Source: an uncultured Sphingomonas sp. (lineage in GTDB: Bacteria > Pseudomonadota > Alphaproteobacteria > Sphingomonadales > Sphingomonadaceae). From it: a DNA stretch of 45,655 nt. Location: NCBI GenBank assembly GCA_902806275.1, contig CADCVY010000093.1, forward strand, positions 1 through 45,655. The letters run 5' to 3'. Positions 1 to 8,691 of the stretch are shown here, in pieces; within the stretch, counting starts at the first letter, position 1, and every line of letters starts with the position of its first letter. The notes beneath the pieces were generated by a model. It saw only the letters and a program-made list of their open reading frames with translations, searched no databases and was not told the origin of the DNA. The position numbers and the translations under genes are program-made.

Positions 1-1
1 C

Positions 2-1144
2 AACGGCCGCCTGGCGCTGCATGCCGTTCGCCTGGACGGGAGCATGGCGGACACGCTCGTTGCCGAGAACCCCAAGGTCGACGTCGACGGCGTGATCCGC
101 GTCGGCGACGGCGGCAAAGTCATCGGCTACACTTTTGCCGAAGACAAACGGACCTCGATCTACACCGATCCGCAGTTCAGCGGCCTGGCCAAGTCTCTGT
201 CCAAGGCCTTGCCGAAGCTGCCGCTCGTCAACTTCCTCGACGCGACGCCGGACGGGCAGAAGCTGCTGATCTTCGCCGGCAGCGACAGCGACCCGGGGCG
301 CTACTACGTGTTCGACCGAACCAAGAAGACGCTGGCCGAAGCGATGTTCGCGCGCCCGGCACTGAGCGGGCGGACACTTGCCCAGGTCAGATCGGTGGCC
401 GTGCCAGGCGCCGGCGAAGTCACGATCCCGGCTTATCTAACGCTGCCGGCTGGGCGGGACGCCAAGAACCTTCCGGCCGTGGTCCTCCCGCACCGTGGAC
501 CAAGCGCTCGCGACGAGTGGGGTTTCAACTGGCTGGCGCAATTTCTCGCCGCCCGCGGCTATGCCGTGCTGCAGCCGCAGTACCGCGGTTCCGCCGGCTT
601 CGGCGATGCGTGGCTCAACGAGAACGGCTTCCGCAACTGGCGGACGTCCATCGGCGACATCACCGCCTCGGCCAAGTGGCTCGGCACCCAGGGCATCGCC
701 GACCCAAGCAAGCTCGCGATCCTCGGCTGGTCTTATGGCGGCTATGCAGCGCTGCAGTCCGCGGCTACCGAGCCCGAGCTCTACAAGGCGGTGGTGGCGA
801 TCGCGCCGGTGACCGACCTGGCGCTGACCAAGGCGGAAGCGCAGGGCTTCACCAACCGCCGCATTGTCGAGCGGGAGATCGGTTCCGGCCCCCACGTCGC
901 GGAGGGCTCCCCGCTGCGCAACGCCGGCGCAATCCGGGCGCCGGTGCTGCTGGCCCACGGCGATCTCGACAGCAACGTGCGTATCGGCCAATCGCAGAAG
1001 ATGGATGCGGCCCTGAAGGCGGCTGGCAAGCAGAGCGAGTTCCTCACCTTCAAGGGGCTCGACCATTATCTCGACGATTCCCGCGCGCGCACCCAGTTGC
1101 TGACCCGCGTCGGCACCTTGCTCGAGCGGACCATCGGTCGGTAG
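2..1144 (+). CDS. S9-family serine peptidase (prolyl oligopeptidase type), 3' part
   Basis: The reading frame is open to the left edge, so about 380 C-terminal codons are visible and the start lies outside the window. The last ~250 residues form an alpha/beta-hydrolase domain like those of dipeptidyl/acylaminoacyl peptidases. Counting from the Met codon at 44, the nucleophile is Ser230 in GWSYGG, the acid probably Asp309 in HGDLDSNV, and the base His341 in GLDHYL. The upstream part looks like the end of the beta-propeller. S9 enzymes cleave short peptides or acyl-peptides, and many sphingomonad members are periplasmic, but the signal region is not visible. It converges on rpsD across a shared hairpin. 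The exact substrate cannot be told. Confidence 0.88.
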   Translation, partial: NGRLALHAVRLDGSMADTLVAENPKVDVDGVIRVGDGGKVIGYTFAEDKRTSIYTDPQFSGLAKSLSKALPKLPLVNFLDATPDGQKLLIFAGSDSDPGRYYVFDRTKKTLAEAMFARPALSGRTLAQVRSVAVPGAGEVTIPAYLTLPAGRDAKNLPAVVLPHRGPSARDEWGFNWLAQFLAARGYAVLQPQYRGSAGFGDAWLNENGFRNWRTSIGDITASAKWLGTQGIADPSKLAILGWSYGGYAALQSAATEPELYKAVVAIAPVTDLALTKAEAQGFTNRRIVEREIGSGPHVAEGSPLRNAGAIRAPVLLAHGDLDSNVRIGQSQKMDAALKAAGKQSEFLTFKGLDHYLDDSRARTQLLTRVGTLLERTIGR

Positions 1145-1152
1145 AACGCAGA

Positions 1153-1174
1153 GGGGCGGCCAAATGGCCGCCCC
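1153..1174. terminator. Bidirectional hairpin between the S9 peptidase and rpsD
   Basis: A perfect 10-bp inverted repeat (GGGGCGGCCA / TGGCCGCCCC) with a 2-base centre lies between the convergent stop codons at 1144 and 1202. There is no long T-run on either side, only TT after it on the plus strand. The position and perfect pairing favour a shared transcription terminator. Confidence 0.65.
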
Positions 1175-1201
1175 TTGATGTACTTCCGGTGGAAGGTCGG
1201 C

Positions 1202-1816
1202 TCAGCGCGAGTAGAACTCGATCACGAGGTTTGGCTCCATGCGCACCGGGTATGGCACTTCGTCGAGCTTGGGAACGCGGGTGTAGGTGACCTTCGACGT
1301 GCCGTCCGGAACCACGTAGTCGGGGATTTCGCGCTCGGCCAGGCTCTGCGCCTCAATCACCAGCGCCATTTCCTGTGCCTTGGGGCCAAGCTCAATCACG
1401 TCGTTCAGGTTCACTCGCCGGGACGCGATGTTGCACTTGACGCCGTTGACCCGGACGTGGCCATGGCTGACCAGCTGGCGCGCGGCCCAGATCGTCGGCG
1501 CGAACTTGGCGCGATAGACGACCATGTCGAGCCGGCGCTCGAGCAGGCCGATCAGGTTCTGCGAGGCGTCGCCCTTCATCGCGCTGGCCTCGGTGAAGGT
1601 GCGCTTGAACTGCTTTTCGGTGATGTCGCCGTAATAGCCCTTCAGCTTCTGCTTGGCGCGCAGCTGGATGCCGAAATCGCTGATCTTGCTCTTGCGGCGC
1701 TGGCCGTGCTGGCCGGGGCCGTATTCGCGGCGGTTGACCGGGCTCTTGGGCCGTCCGAAGACGTTCTCGCCCATGCGGCGGTCGAGCTTGTATTTGGCGC
1801 TGGTGCGCTTGGTCAC
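1202..1816 (-). CDS. rpsD: 30S ribosomal protein S4
   Basis: A 204-residue protein of normal S4 length. The N-terminal part binds 16S rRNA during early assembly of the small subunit body. The S4 RNA-binding domain begins near residue 94 ([15 protein letters not shown]) and continues through [12 protein letters not shown]. The protein starts [14 protein letters not shown] and ends IEFYSR, as in alphaproteobacterial S4. It stands alone here and not in the alpha operon with rpsM/rpsK/rpoA, which is usual in alphaproteobacteria. The 134-bp gap to trmJ at 1951 should hold its promoter. Many bacterial S4 proteins autoregulate translation, but no leader structure is obvious here. Confidence 0.97.
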   Translation of the reverse strand: MTKRTSAKYKLDRRMGENVFGRPKSPVNRREYGPGQHGQRRKSKISDFGIQLRAKQKLKGYYGDITEKQFKRTFTEASAMKGDASQNLIGLLERRLDMVVYRAKFAPTIWAARQLVSHGHVRVNGVKCNIASRRVNLNDVIELGPKAQEMALVIEAQSLAEREIPDYVVPDGTSKVTYTRVPKLDEVPYPVRMEPNLVIEFYSR

Positions 1817-1950
1817 GTGCTATTCTCCAATTCGCTTTTGTCGAAGCGCCCGGACCGCACCGCCTAGCCTGTTGCTGAACGCGACCACCGCTTCACCGGG
1901 CATGCGGGATCAATTGCGAGCCGCGCCCCTAGCTAAGCACCTGGCGAAGG

Positions 1951-2676
1951 TCAAGGTTCGCCGCGCTTCCGGGCTGGGTTCACCAAGGCCCGGACGACCC
2001 CGCGGACCGCTTTCACCTCGCGCGACGACCAGCCGGTCTTAGTGAAGATGGTGCGCAGCGTATTACGCGTCGCTTCCGTGCGCGACGGCGGGTGGAAATA
2101 GCCTTTGGCGACCAGCGCTTGGTCGAGCTGCCCGATGAGGCCCTCGAGTTCGCCATGCGGCGCCGCCGGCTCAGGCTCCTTGGCCGGCGGCTGCGCAAGC
2201 TGCGTGCTTCGCGACCATTCGTAGGCGAGCAGGATCACGGCCTGGGCCAGGTTCAGCGAGCCGAATTGCGGGTTGATCGGCACGGTCACGATCGCATTGG
2301 CGAGCGCGACTTCATCGGTCTCCAGGCCCGAACGCTCGGGGCCGAAGAGGATCGCCGACCGCCCCGGCGAGTTCGAGATGCGAGCCGCCATCTCCTCCGG
2401 ACCGATCACCGGCATGATCAGGTCGCGGCGGCGGACCGTCGACGCATAAACCTGCGCGCAATCGGCGATGGCGTCCTTGACGGTGTCGAACACCCGCGCC
2501 TGTTCGAGCACCGCGTCGGCGCCGCTGGCCGAAGGGCCTGCGTCAGGGTTCGGCCAGCCGTCCCGCGGCGCCACCAGCCGCATTTGGGTCAGCCCGAAGT
2601 TGAGCATCGCCCGCGCCGCCTTGCCGATGTTCTGCCCGAGCTGGGGACGGACGAGGACGATGGCTGGTGCTGTCAC
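1951..2676 (-). CDS. trmJ: tRNA (cytidine/uridine-2'-O)-methyltransferase, TrmJ family
   Basis: A 241-residue SPOUT methyltransferase. The knot motifs are visible: a start rich in hydrophobics ([19 protein letters not shown]), FGPERSGL near the middle, and [13 protein letters not shown], which forms the SAM-binding trefoil knot. A C-terminal helical extension follows, as in TrmJ proteins that methylate the 2'-O of tRNA position 32. The start is GTG at 2676, overlapping the nrdR stop as GTGA, so translation is probably coupled. It is the last gene of rpiB-glyA-nrdR-trmJ. TrmJ is the best family match. A related rRNA/tRNA SPOUT specificity cannot be excluded from sequence alone. Confidence 0.88.
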   Translation of the reverse strand: MTAPAIVLVRPQLGQNIGKAARAMLNFGLTQMRLVAPRDGWPNPDAGPSASGADAVLEQARVFDTVKDAIADCAQVYASTVRRRDLIMPVIGPEEMAARISNSPGRSAILFGPERSGLETDEVALANAIVTVPINPQFGSLNLAQAVILLAYEWSRSTQLAQPPAKEPEPAAPHGELEGLIGQLDQALVAKGYFHPPSRTEATRNTLRTIFTKTGWSSREVKAVRGVVRALVNPARKRGEP

Positions 2677-3152
2677 AGCAGCTTGTCCTGGCCGGGCGGG
2701 ACTCCTTCCTTTTCCACCCGCTCGGCGATTTCGGCGAAGTCGCCCGGATCGGTAAAGTCCTTGTAGATGCTGGCGAAGCGGATGTAGGCAACGTGGTCAA
2801 TGCCGCGCAGCGCATGCATCACCGCTTCACCGATCTGGCCGCTGCGGACATCGTCCCCCTGCGTTTCCAGCCGGCGCTGTATCCCGCTCACCAGCTGTTC
2901 GATCTTGGCTGGGGAGACGTCGCGCTTGCGGCAGGCGAGGCCGATCGCACTCTCAAGCTTGGCGCGGTCGAACGGCTCGCGCTCGCCGCTCTTCTTGACG
3001 ACTGTGAGGTCGCGCAGCTGGGCGCGTTCGAAGGTCGTGAAACGGGCTCCGCAGGCCTCGCATTGGCGGCGGCGGCGGATCGCGGCGCCGTCCTCCGACG
3101 GGCGGCTGTCCTTAACCTGGCTGTCTTCGTGCGCGCAGAATGGGCAGCGCAT
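2673..3152 (-). CDS. nrdR: Transcriptional repressor NrdR
   Basis: A 159-residue protein of standard length. Residues 1-45 form the zinc ribbon, with ligands Cys3, Cys6, Cys31 and Cys34. An ATP-cone domain follows (about 49-139). NrdR senses dATP/ATP and represses ribonucleotide reductase operons by binding paired NrdR boxes. It lies 3 nt downstream of glyA, an arrangement common in alphaproteobacteria (glyA-nrdR), which links one-carbon and deoxynucleotide supply. No ribonucleotide reductase gene lies in this window, so its targets are elsewhere. I did not find convincing NrdR boxes here. Confidence 0.96.
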   Translation of the reverse strand: MRCPFCAHEDSQVKDSRPSEDGAAIRRRRQCEACGARFTTFERAQLRDLTVVKKSGEREPFDRAKLESAIGLACRKRDVSPAKIEQLVSGIQRRLETQGDDVRSGQIGEAVMHALRGIDHVAYIRFASIYKDFTDPGDFAEIAERVEKEGVPPGQDKLL

Positions 3153-3155
3153 TCA

Positions 3156-4475
3156 TCAACCTTGGTAGATCGGGAAGCGGGCGCAAAGTTCGCGGACTCG
3201 GACGTTGACGTCGCGCTCGACGGCGCTGTTCCCTTCGAGGCCGTTAGCGGCCAGGCCGTCGAGGACGTCAGCAACCATGTCGGCAATGTCGCGGAACTCC
3301 GCTTCGCCGAACCCGCGAGTGGTGGCGGCGGGCGAGCCGACGCGGATGCCGCTGGTCTTCATCGGCGGCAGGGGATCGAACGGAACGCCGTTCTTGTTGC
3401 AGGTGATGCCGGCGCGCTCGAGGCTCTCGTCGGCATCCTTGCCGGAGAGGCCAAGCGGGCGAAGATCCACCAGGGCGAGGTGGGTGTCGGTGCCGCCTGC
3501 TACCAGGTCGGCTCCGCGCTCCTTGAGACGATTGGCGAGCATTCGGGCATTGGCGATGACGGCGCGGGCATAGGCCTTGAACTCTGGCTCGAGAGCTTCG
3601 CCGAACGCCACCGCTTTGGCGGCGATCACGTGCATTAGCGGGCCGCCCTGCAGGCCGGGGAACACCGCCGAGTTGATCTTCTTGGCGATGGCTTCGTCGT
3701 CGGTCAGCACCATGCCTCCACGCGGTCCGCGAAGGGTCTTGTGGGTGGTGGTCGTCACCACATGGGCGTGGCCGAACGGGGAAGGGTGCTCGCCGGCGGC
3801 GACCAGGCCGGCGAAGTGGGCCATGTCGACCATGAACAGCGCGCCAACGTCATCGGCAATCTGGCGGAAGCGCGGGAAATCGAACTGGCGGGGGTAGGCC
3901 GAGCCGCCCGCGATGATCATTTTCGGGCGGCTCTCCCTCGCGAGCCGCTCCACCTCGTCGAAGTCGACCTGGTGGTCGTCCTGCCGGACCCCGTACTGGA
4001 CGGCGTTGAACCACTTGCCCGACTGCGCCGGCGGAGCGCCGTGGGTGAGGTGCCCGCCGGCCGCGAGGCTCATGCCCATGATCGTATCGCCGGGCTTCAG
4101 CAGGCCCATCATCACCGCGCCATTGGCCTGTGCACCCGAGTGCGGCTGGACGTTGACGAAAGCGCATCCGAACAGCTGCTTGGCCCGCTCGATTGCGAGT
4201 GTTTCTACGGCGTCCGAGGGCCCGCAGCCCTGGTAATAGCGGCGCCCAGGATAGCCTTCAGCATATTTGTTGGTGAACACCGAGCCCTGTGCCTCGAGTA
4301 CCGCCCTGCTGACGATGTTCTCCGAAGCGATCAGTTCGATCTGGGTCTGCTCACGGTGCAGCTCGGAGCGGATCGCGTCCTCGACCGACGGGTCAATTGC
4401 CGACAGCCCGCTGGTGAAGAAGCCGTGCGGCGCGCGGTAGGTCTGGTCTTGCTTGAGATCGGCGGCGGTGGCCAT
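3156..4475 (-). CDS. glyA: Serine hydroxymethyltransferase
   Basis: A 439-residue PLP enzyme (fold type I) interconverting serine plus tetrahydrofolate with glycine plus 5,10-methylene-THF in the cytoplasm. Lys246 in the [14 protein letters not shown] segment is the Schiff-base lysine. The LIASEN motif near residues 48-53 and [14 protein letters not shown] at about 71-84 are classic. The start was set at the ATG at 4475, whose A overlaps the last base of the rpiB stop (TGATG). Longer upstream extensions read through rpiB sequence and are not believable. The order rpiB-glyA-nrdR-trmJ is compact, and the first three junctions allow coupled translation. Confidence 0.97.
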   Translation of the reverse strand: MATAADLKQDQTYRAPHGFFTSGLSAIDPSVEDAIRSELHREQTQIELIASENIVSRAVLEAQGSVFTNKYAEGYPGRRYYQGCGPSDAVETLAIERAKQLFGCAFVNVQPHSGAQANGAVMMGLLKPGDTIMGMSLAAGGHLTHGAPPAQSGKWFNAVQYGVRQDDHQVDFDEVERLARESRPKMIIAGGSAYPRQFDFPRFRQIADDVGALFMVDMAHFAGLVAAGEHPSPFGHAHVVTTTTHKTLRGPRGGMVLTDDEAIAKKINSAVFPGLQGGPLMHVIAAKAVAFGEALEPEFKAYARAVIANARMLANRLKERGADLVAGGTDTHLALVDLRPLGLSGKDADESLERAGITCNKNGVPFDPLPPMKTSGIRVGSPAATTRGFGEAEFRDIADMVADVLDGLAANGLEGNSAVERDVNVRVRELCARFPIYQG

Positions 4476-4921
4476 CAGTCGCTGTCCTGCAGTTGGCGGG
4501 AAAGTTGGTCGACGCGGCGCCCGTGGCGCCCGCCGGCGAAGTCGGTGCCGAGAAACGCGGCAACGCACGCCTTGGCCATGTCGGCGCCGATCAGCCGCGC
4601 GCCGAGGGCGAGAACATTGGCGTCATTATGCTCGCGGGCAAGCGCGGCCGATAATGGATCATCGACGCGAGCGCAGCGGCACTTGGGCTCGCGATTGACG
4701 GCAATGGAGATGCCGACGCCGGAGCCGCAGACCGCGATTCCGCGATCGGCTTGATCAGTGGCTATCGCGCGCGCCAGCGTGGCGCCAAATCGCGGATAAT
4801 CGACGCTGTCTGCGCTGTTGGTGCCAAGGTCCGACACCTGGTGGCCCTGCTCGCGCAGCCAGGCCGCGAGTTCAGCTTTCAAGGTAAAGCCGGCATGGTC
4901 TGCGGCAAGGGCGATGCGCAT
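4475..4921 (-). CDS. rpiB: Ribose-5-phosphate isomerase B
   Basis: A 148-residue RpiB/LacAB-family isomerase converting ribose 5-phosphate and ribulose 5-phosphate in the pentose phosphate pathway. It starts [12 protein letters not shown]. It carries the catalytic Cys65 in [10 protein letters not shown] and the conserved His98 in [14 protein letters not shown], both typical of RpiB. It heads the operon with glyA, nrdR and trmJ, and its stop overlaps the glyA start by one base. A 128-bp divergent spacer separates it from the secreted DUF5694-like gene at 5050. Confidence 0.95.
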   Translation of the reverse strand: MRIALAADHAGFTLKAELAAWLREQGHQVSDLGTNSADSVDYPRFGATLARAIATDQADRGIAVCGSGVGISIAVNREPKCRCARVDDPLSAALAREHNDANVLALGARLIGADMAKACVAAFLGTDFAGGRHGRRVDQLSRQLQDSD

Positions 4922-5049
4922 GAAGGTGCACTAAGCCAAGCACGCGGCAATCGCCAGCGCCGACCATCGCAAAACGGCGGCAGCTGGCCAGCCACTTGCC
5001 ATCGGGGGTGTCGCACTGCATTAGTACAGCATTACATAGGAGAGGTGAG

Positions 5050-5886
5050 ATGCGCCGCGTGCTGCTTGGACTGATCGTTGCGGGGATTGCCACCAGCGTT
5101 GCTGCAGCACCGGCAGCGGAGAAGCCCGTCGAGGTGATGGTGCTTGGCAGCTTCCATTTCGACAATCCCGGCCGCGACATCGCCAATGTGCAAGCCGACG
5201 ATGTGCTGCAACCGAGCTATCAGCGCGAACTTGACGCGATTGCCGCAGCGATTGCAAGCTGGCGGCCAACCAAGGTGATGGTGGAGCGGGTGGCGCCGGC
5301 ACCGGACCTCATCGACCCCAAATATCCGGCATTCACGCCGGCCGACCTCGGCAAGAACAGGGACGAGCGGGTGCAGCTTGGCTATCGGATCGCGGCCCGC
5401 CTGCGAATGCCGACGGTGTACGCCATCGATGAGCAAGGCAAGGAAGGCGGGCCGGATTACTTCCCCTTCCAGCCGGTGATGGATTACGCCTCCACTCACG
5501 GCAAAGCCGCGTTCGTGGCGCAGCTGACGGACGCCGCCAAGGCTTACACGGCGCAAGTTGGACGGGTTCAGCGGGAAAAGGGCGTGGCCGCGGCGTTGCT
5601 GCTCAACAACGATCAAAAGGGCTTCGGTGGCCGCATCGGCGATCATTATCGCCTGCTTGCGGTAGGCGACAGCCAGGCTCAGCCGGCGGCCGATCTCAAC
5701 GCCATGTGGTACCTTCGCAATGCCAAGATTTTCGGCAAGCTGATGAGCGTTGCCGAACCTGGCGACCGCGTGCTGGTCGTTTATGGATCGGGTCACGGCT
5801 ACTGGCTTCGGCATTTCTCTGCGGAAACGCCCGGCTACCGCAACGTCGAGGTCGCCCCGTTCCTAGCCCGGGTTGCACGCCGCTGA
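5050..5886 (+). CDS. Secreted DUF5694-like protein
   Basis: A 278-residue protein with an N-terminal signal peptide (MRRVLLGLIVAGIATSVAAA, cleavage expected near residue 20), so it is predicted periplasmic. The mature part opens with VEVMVLGSFHFDNPGRD and later has a VLVVYGSGHGYWLRHF segment. Both recall DUF5694 and, more distantly, the TraB/GumN group of proteins with conserved His/Glu residues. The biochemical role is unknown. The start at 5050 is preceded by AGGAGAGGTGAG, a good ribosome site, and extending upstream would destroy the signal peptide. It converges on hemA with a 4-nt gap. The DUF assignment is from recall of the motif, not a search. Confidence 0.75.
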   Translation: MRRVLLGLIVAGIATSVAAAPAAEKPVEVMVLGSFHFDNPGRDIANVQADDVLQPSYQRELDAIAAAIASWRPTKVMVERVAPAPDLIDPKYPAFTPADLGKNRDERVQLGYRIAARLRMPTVYAIDEQGKEGGPDYFPFQPVMDYASTHGKAAFVAQLTDAAKAYTAQVGRVQREKGVAAALLLNNDQKGFGGRIGDHYRLLAVGDSQAQPAADLNAMWYLRNAKIFGKLMSVAEPGDRVLVVYGSGHGYWLRHFSAETPGYRNVEVAPFLARVARR

Positions 5887-5890
5887 AGCG

Positions 5891-7102
5891 TCAGGCGGCC
5901 GCCTTCAGCTCCAGCCGGCCCCAGATCTCCACCAGCGCGCCCGTGAGCTCGTCCATCATCGCGGCACTATGCTGCGGGCCGGGGGTGAATCGCAGGCGCT
6001 CGGTGCCGCGGGGCACCGTCGGGAAGTTGATCGGCTGGACGTAGAGGCCGTATTCGGCGAGCAGGATGTCGCTGATGCGCTTGGTCTTGACGGGGCAGCC
6101 GACCAGCAGCGGTACGATGTGAGTAACGCTGGGCATCAGCGGCAGGCCAGCTTCCGTGAACTTGGCCTTGAGCATCGCCGCGGCTTGTTGCTGTGCCTCG
6201 CGCTCGACTGACGACTGCTTGAGATGACGGACGCTGGCGAGCGCGCCGGCAACCAGCACCGGTGACAGCGAGGTGGTGAAAATGAACCCTGGCGCATAGC
6301 TGCGGATGCAGTCGATGATCGTCGCGGCCGCGGCGATATAGCCGCCCATGACACCGAACGCCTTCCCCAACGTGCCTTCGATGATGGTCAGGCGATCGGC
6401 CAGCCCCTCGCGATCGGTGATGCCACCGCCGCGCGGCCCGTACATGCCGACCGCGTGCACTTCGTCGAGGTAGGTCAGCGCGTTGTACTTGTCCGCCAGG
6501 TCGCAGATGGCGGCGATCGGCGCGACGTCGCCGTCCATCGAATAGACGCTCTCAAAGGCGATCAGCTTGGGCGTGCCGGCGTCCTCGGCCGCAAGCAGCT
6601 CCTCGAGATGATCGAGGTCGTTGTGGCGGAACACGCGCTTTTCGCAGCCGGAACTCTTGATCCCGGCGATCATCGAGGCGTGATTGAGTTCGTCGGAGAA
6701 GATCACGCAGCCCGGGAGCAGCTTGCCCAGGGTCGACAGCGCCGCCTCGTTCGAGACGTAGCCGGAGGTGAAGAGCAGGGCGCTGTCCTTGCCGTGGAGA
6801 TCCGCCAGCTCGGCCTCGAGCTGGGTATGGTAATGGGTGTTGCCGCTGATGTTGCGGGTGCCGCCTGAGCCGGCGCCGACTTCGTGCAGCGCGATTTCCA
6901 TCGCCTCGACGAGCTTGGGGTGCTGGCCCATCGCCAGATAGTCGTTGGAGCACCACACGGTGATCGGCTTGGGGCCGTTGCCGCCGAAGCAACGGGCGTT
7001 GGGAAACTGGCCCTTGGTGCGCAGGATGTCGACGAACACGCGGTAGCGGCCCTCGCCGTGTAGACGGTCGATCGCCGAACGGAAGATGCGGTCGTAGTCC
7101 AA
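5891..7102 (-). CDS. hemA: 5-aminolevulinate synthase
   Basis: A 403-residue PLP enzyme condensing glycine and succinyl-CoA to 5-aminolevulinate, the first step of the C4 (Shemin) haem pathway used by alphaproteobacteria. Lys247 in [13 protein letters not shown] is the PLP lysine. The N-terminal [23 protein letters not shown] region is characteristic of bacterial ALAS and separates it from KBL/BioF relatives. The start codon is TTG at 7102, with GAGGG five bases upstream, and no ATG lies nearby in frame. It is transcribed alone, after a 71-bp gap from murI. The haem link fits an aerobic respiratory organism. Confidence 0.96.
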   Translation of the reverse strand: MDYDRIFRSAIDRLHGEGRYRVFVDILRTKGQFPNARCFGGNGPKPITVWCSNDYLAMGQHPKLVEAMEIALHEVGAGSGGTRNISGNTHYHTQLEAELADLHGKDSALLFTSGYVSNEAALSTLGKLLPGCVIFSDELNHASMIAGIKSSGCEKRVFRHNDLDHLEELLAAEDAGTPKLIAFESVYSMDGDVAPIAAICDLADKYNALTYLDEVHAVGMYGPRGGGITDREGLADRLTIIEGTLGKAFGVMGGYIAAAATIIDCIRSYAPGFIFTTSLSPVLVAGALASVRHLKQSSVEREAQQQAAAMLKAKFTEAGLPLMPSVTHIVPLLVGCPVKTKRISDILLAEYGLYVQPINFPTVPRGTERLRFTPGPQHSAAMMDELTGALVEIWGRLELKAAA

Positions 7103-7173
7103 CGAAACCCTCGCTTGCGCGGCCCTTTAACTCCGGTGCGGCGTGATTTCCACCGCGAATGACTCGCAAGTGA

Positions 7174-7962
7174 TTAGAGGACGCGGACGTCATCAAGGCC
7201 GAACCGGTCGAGGGCGCCGAGGAGCGTAGCGCGCGGTGGCGCCGTGAAGACGGCGATGCCTAGCGGCAGCTGCGCGGGCCAGGGCTGTTTGCGGGTCAGA
7301 AAGGCGATGCGGCGGGCGATGCCGGCGCCGCCGTCCACATAGGCGACGTCCGGCCAGGCCTCGCGAAGTTCGTCGGCGAGCAGCGGGAAATGGGTGCAGG
7401 CGAGAACCACCGTGTCGATCCTGCTATCGCCGGCAGCGTTGAACATTGGCTGCGCTGCCGCCCGCACATCGGCGACGCTGATGGTGTCCCCGGCCAGCTT
7501 GGCTTCGGCGAGGTCAACCAGATCGGGCGAACCGTGGGGGACGATCGTGCAGTCGGCGGCGAACCGTGAGGCGAGGTCGTCGACATAGGGCTGGCGCACG
7601 GTTGCTTCGGTGCCCAGCACGCCGATGACGCGCGTTCTGGACTGCTCGGCCGCGGGCTTGATGGCTGGCACGGTGCCGACGACCGGCAGATCGAGCGCGG
7701 CTCGCACGTGATCGAGGGCGATCGTCGACGCGGTGTTGCAGGCGATGACCGCGAGCCGAGGGCGAAAGCGCTCCACCAGGCGGCCGAGCAGCGCCGGAAC
7801 GCGGCTGGCAATCTCCGCCTCGCTGCGCTTGCCATAAGGGTATCCGGCACTGTCCGCGGCATAGACAATCGCGGCCCGCGGTAGCAGCGCGCGTGCCGGC
7901 TGCAGCACCGACAGCCCGCCGACACCGGAATCGAAGAACAGGATGGGGGCATCCGCTTGCAA
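7174..7962 (-). CDS. murI: Glutamate racemase
   Basis: A 262-residue cofactor-independent racemase producing D-glutamate for peptidoglycan. The two catalytic cysteines are Cys75 (ACNTAS) and Cys189 (LACTHFPLL). The substrate loop FFDSGVGGLSVL is at residues 9-20. The start is TTG at 7962, with GGAG five to six bases upstream on the minus strand. The nearby ATG is out of frame. Upstream lies a sphingomonad palindromic repeat separating it from plsY on the other strand. It may share readthrough with hemA downstream, 71 bp away. Confidence 0.96.
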   Translation of the reverse strand: MQADAPILFFDSGVGGLSVLQPARALLPRAAIVYAADSAGYPYGKRSEAEIASRVPALLGRLVERFRPRLAVIACNTASTIALDHVRAALDLPVVGTVPAIKPAAEQSRTRVIGVLGTEATVRQPYVDDLASRFAADCTIVPHGSPDLVDLAEAKLAGDTISVADVRAAAQPMFNAAGDSRIDTVVLACTHFPLLADELREAWPDVAYVDGGAGIARRIAFLTRKQPWPAQLPLGIAVFTAPPRATLLGALDRFGLDDVRVL

Positions 7963-7979
7963 ACCAAACTCCGCTCGGG

Positions 7980-8046
7980 CTGAGCTTGTCGAAGCCCTGT
8001 CCTATGGCCCGAAGTAGAGAAAAGGACAGCCCTTCGACAAGCTCAG
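7980..8046. repeat. Inverted pair of sphingomonad CTTCGACAAGCTCAG repeats
   Basis: Two 24-nt arms (7980-8003 and 8023-8046) are inverted copies with two mismatches, around a 19-nt loop. The core is CTTCGACAAGCTCAG. I recall this palindromic unit as very common between genes in sphingomonad chromosomes, similar in behaviour to REP elements. It lies between the divergent genes murI and plsY and could fold into a hairpin. Another lone copy is at 19585-19598. Confidence 0.8.
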
Positions 8047-8097
8047 GGCGAACGGATGTTGGTTGAAGGCGCTCGTGCTTTTGCTACCACGCGCTCG

Positions 8098-8691
8098 ATG
8101 ACCTCCAACACCCTCCTGGCCCTGGCGCTCGGCTATCTGCTCGGGTCGATCCCGTTCGGGCTGCTGCTGACGCGGGTTGGCGGTAAGGGCGACTTGCGCA
8201 AGGTCGGGTCGGGCAACATCGGGGCGACCAATGTGCTGCGCACCGGGAGCAAGCGGCTGGCCGCGCTGACCCTGGTGCTCGACTGCCTCAAGGGAACCGC
8301 CGCGGTCGTGATTGCATCGCGGCTGTTCGGCAACGACGCGGCGCGGTTCGCCGCCGCCGGAGCGCTGGTCGGCCACCTCTACCCGGTGTGGCTCAAGTTC
8401 CGCGGCGGCAAGGGTGTTGCGACGCTGCTTGGCATTCTGATCCCGCTGATGCCGACGGCGGCGATCATCTACGGGGCCATCTGGCTGATGCTCCTGCTAC
8501 TCGTCCGGATCTCGTCGGTCGCCGGAATTGCCGCTGCGATCAGTGCACCGCTGATGGCCTTTGTCTTGGACAATGATTTTCTGCTCCCAATGCTGCTCGG
8601 TTTCGCTCTGCTCGTTGTGTGGAAGCACCGCGAGAACCTCGCCCGCCTGAAGGCGGGAACCGAGCCTCGCATCGGGAGGGCCAAGGGCTGA
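8098..8691 (+). CDS. plsY: Acyl-phosphate glycerol-3-phosphate acyltransferase
   Basis: A 197-residue integral inner-membrane enzyme that transfers an acyl group from acyl-phosphate to glycerol 3-phosphate, the first step of phospholipid synthesis. All three PlsY signature loops are present: SGNIGATN at 38-45, GHLYPVWLKFRGGKGVAT around 92-109, and WKHRENLARL near the end. About five membrane helices alternate with them. The ATG at 8098 was chosen because MTSNTLLALALGYLLGSIPFG is the normal PlsY start. Its TGA stop overlaps the beginning of the dprA remnant, indicating a former plsY-dprA coupling. Confidence 0.96.
   Translation: MTSNTLLALALGYLLGSIPFGLLLTRVGGKGDLRKVGSGNIGATNVLRTGSKRLAALTLVLDCLKGTAAVVIASRLFGNDAARFAAAGALVGHLYPVWLKFRGGKGVATLLGILIPLMPTAAIIYGAIWLMLLLLVRISSVAGIAAAISAPLMAFVLDNDFLLPMLLGFALLVVWKHRENLARLKAGTEPRIGRAKG

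Noticed and set aside
437-1290. Long minus-strand and alternative-frame open frames across the S9 peptidase
   Set aside because: They are Arg/Pro/Ala-rich shadows caused by high GC, without motifs, and they overlap a clearly real gene.
1951-2042. Plus-strand small frames over trmJ and rpsD
   Set aside because: They lack ribosome sites and are antisense to strongly supported genes.
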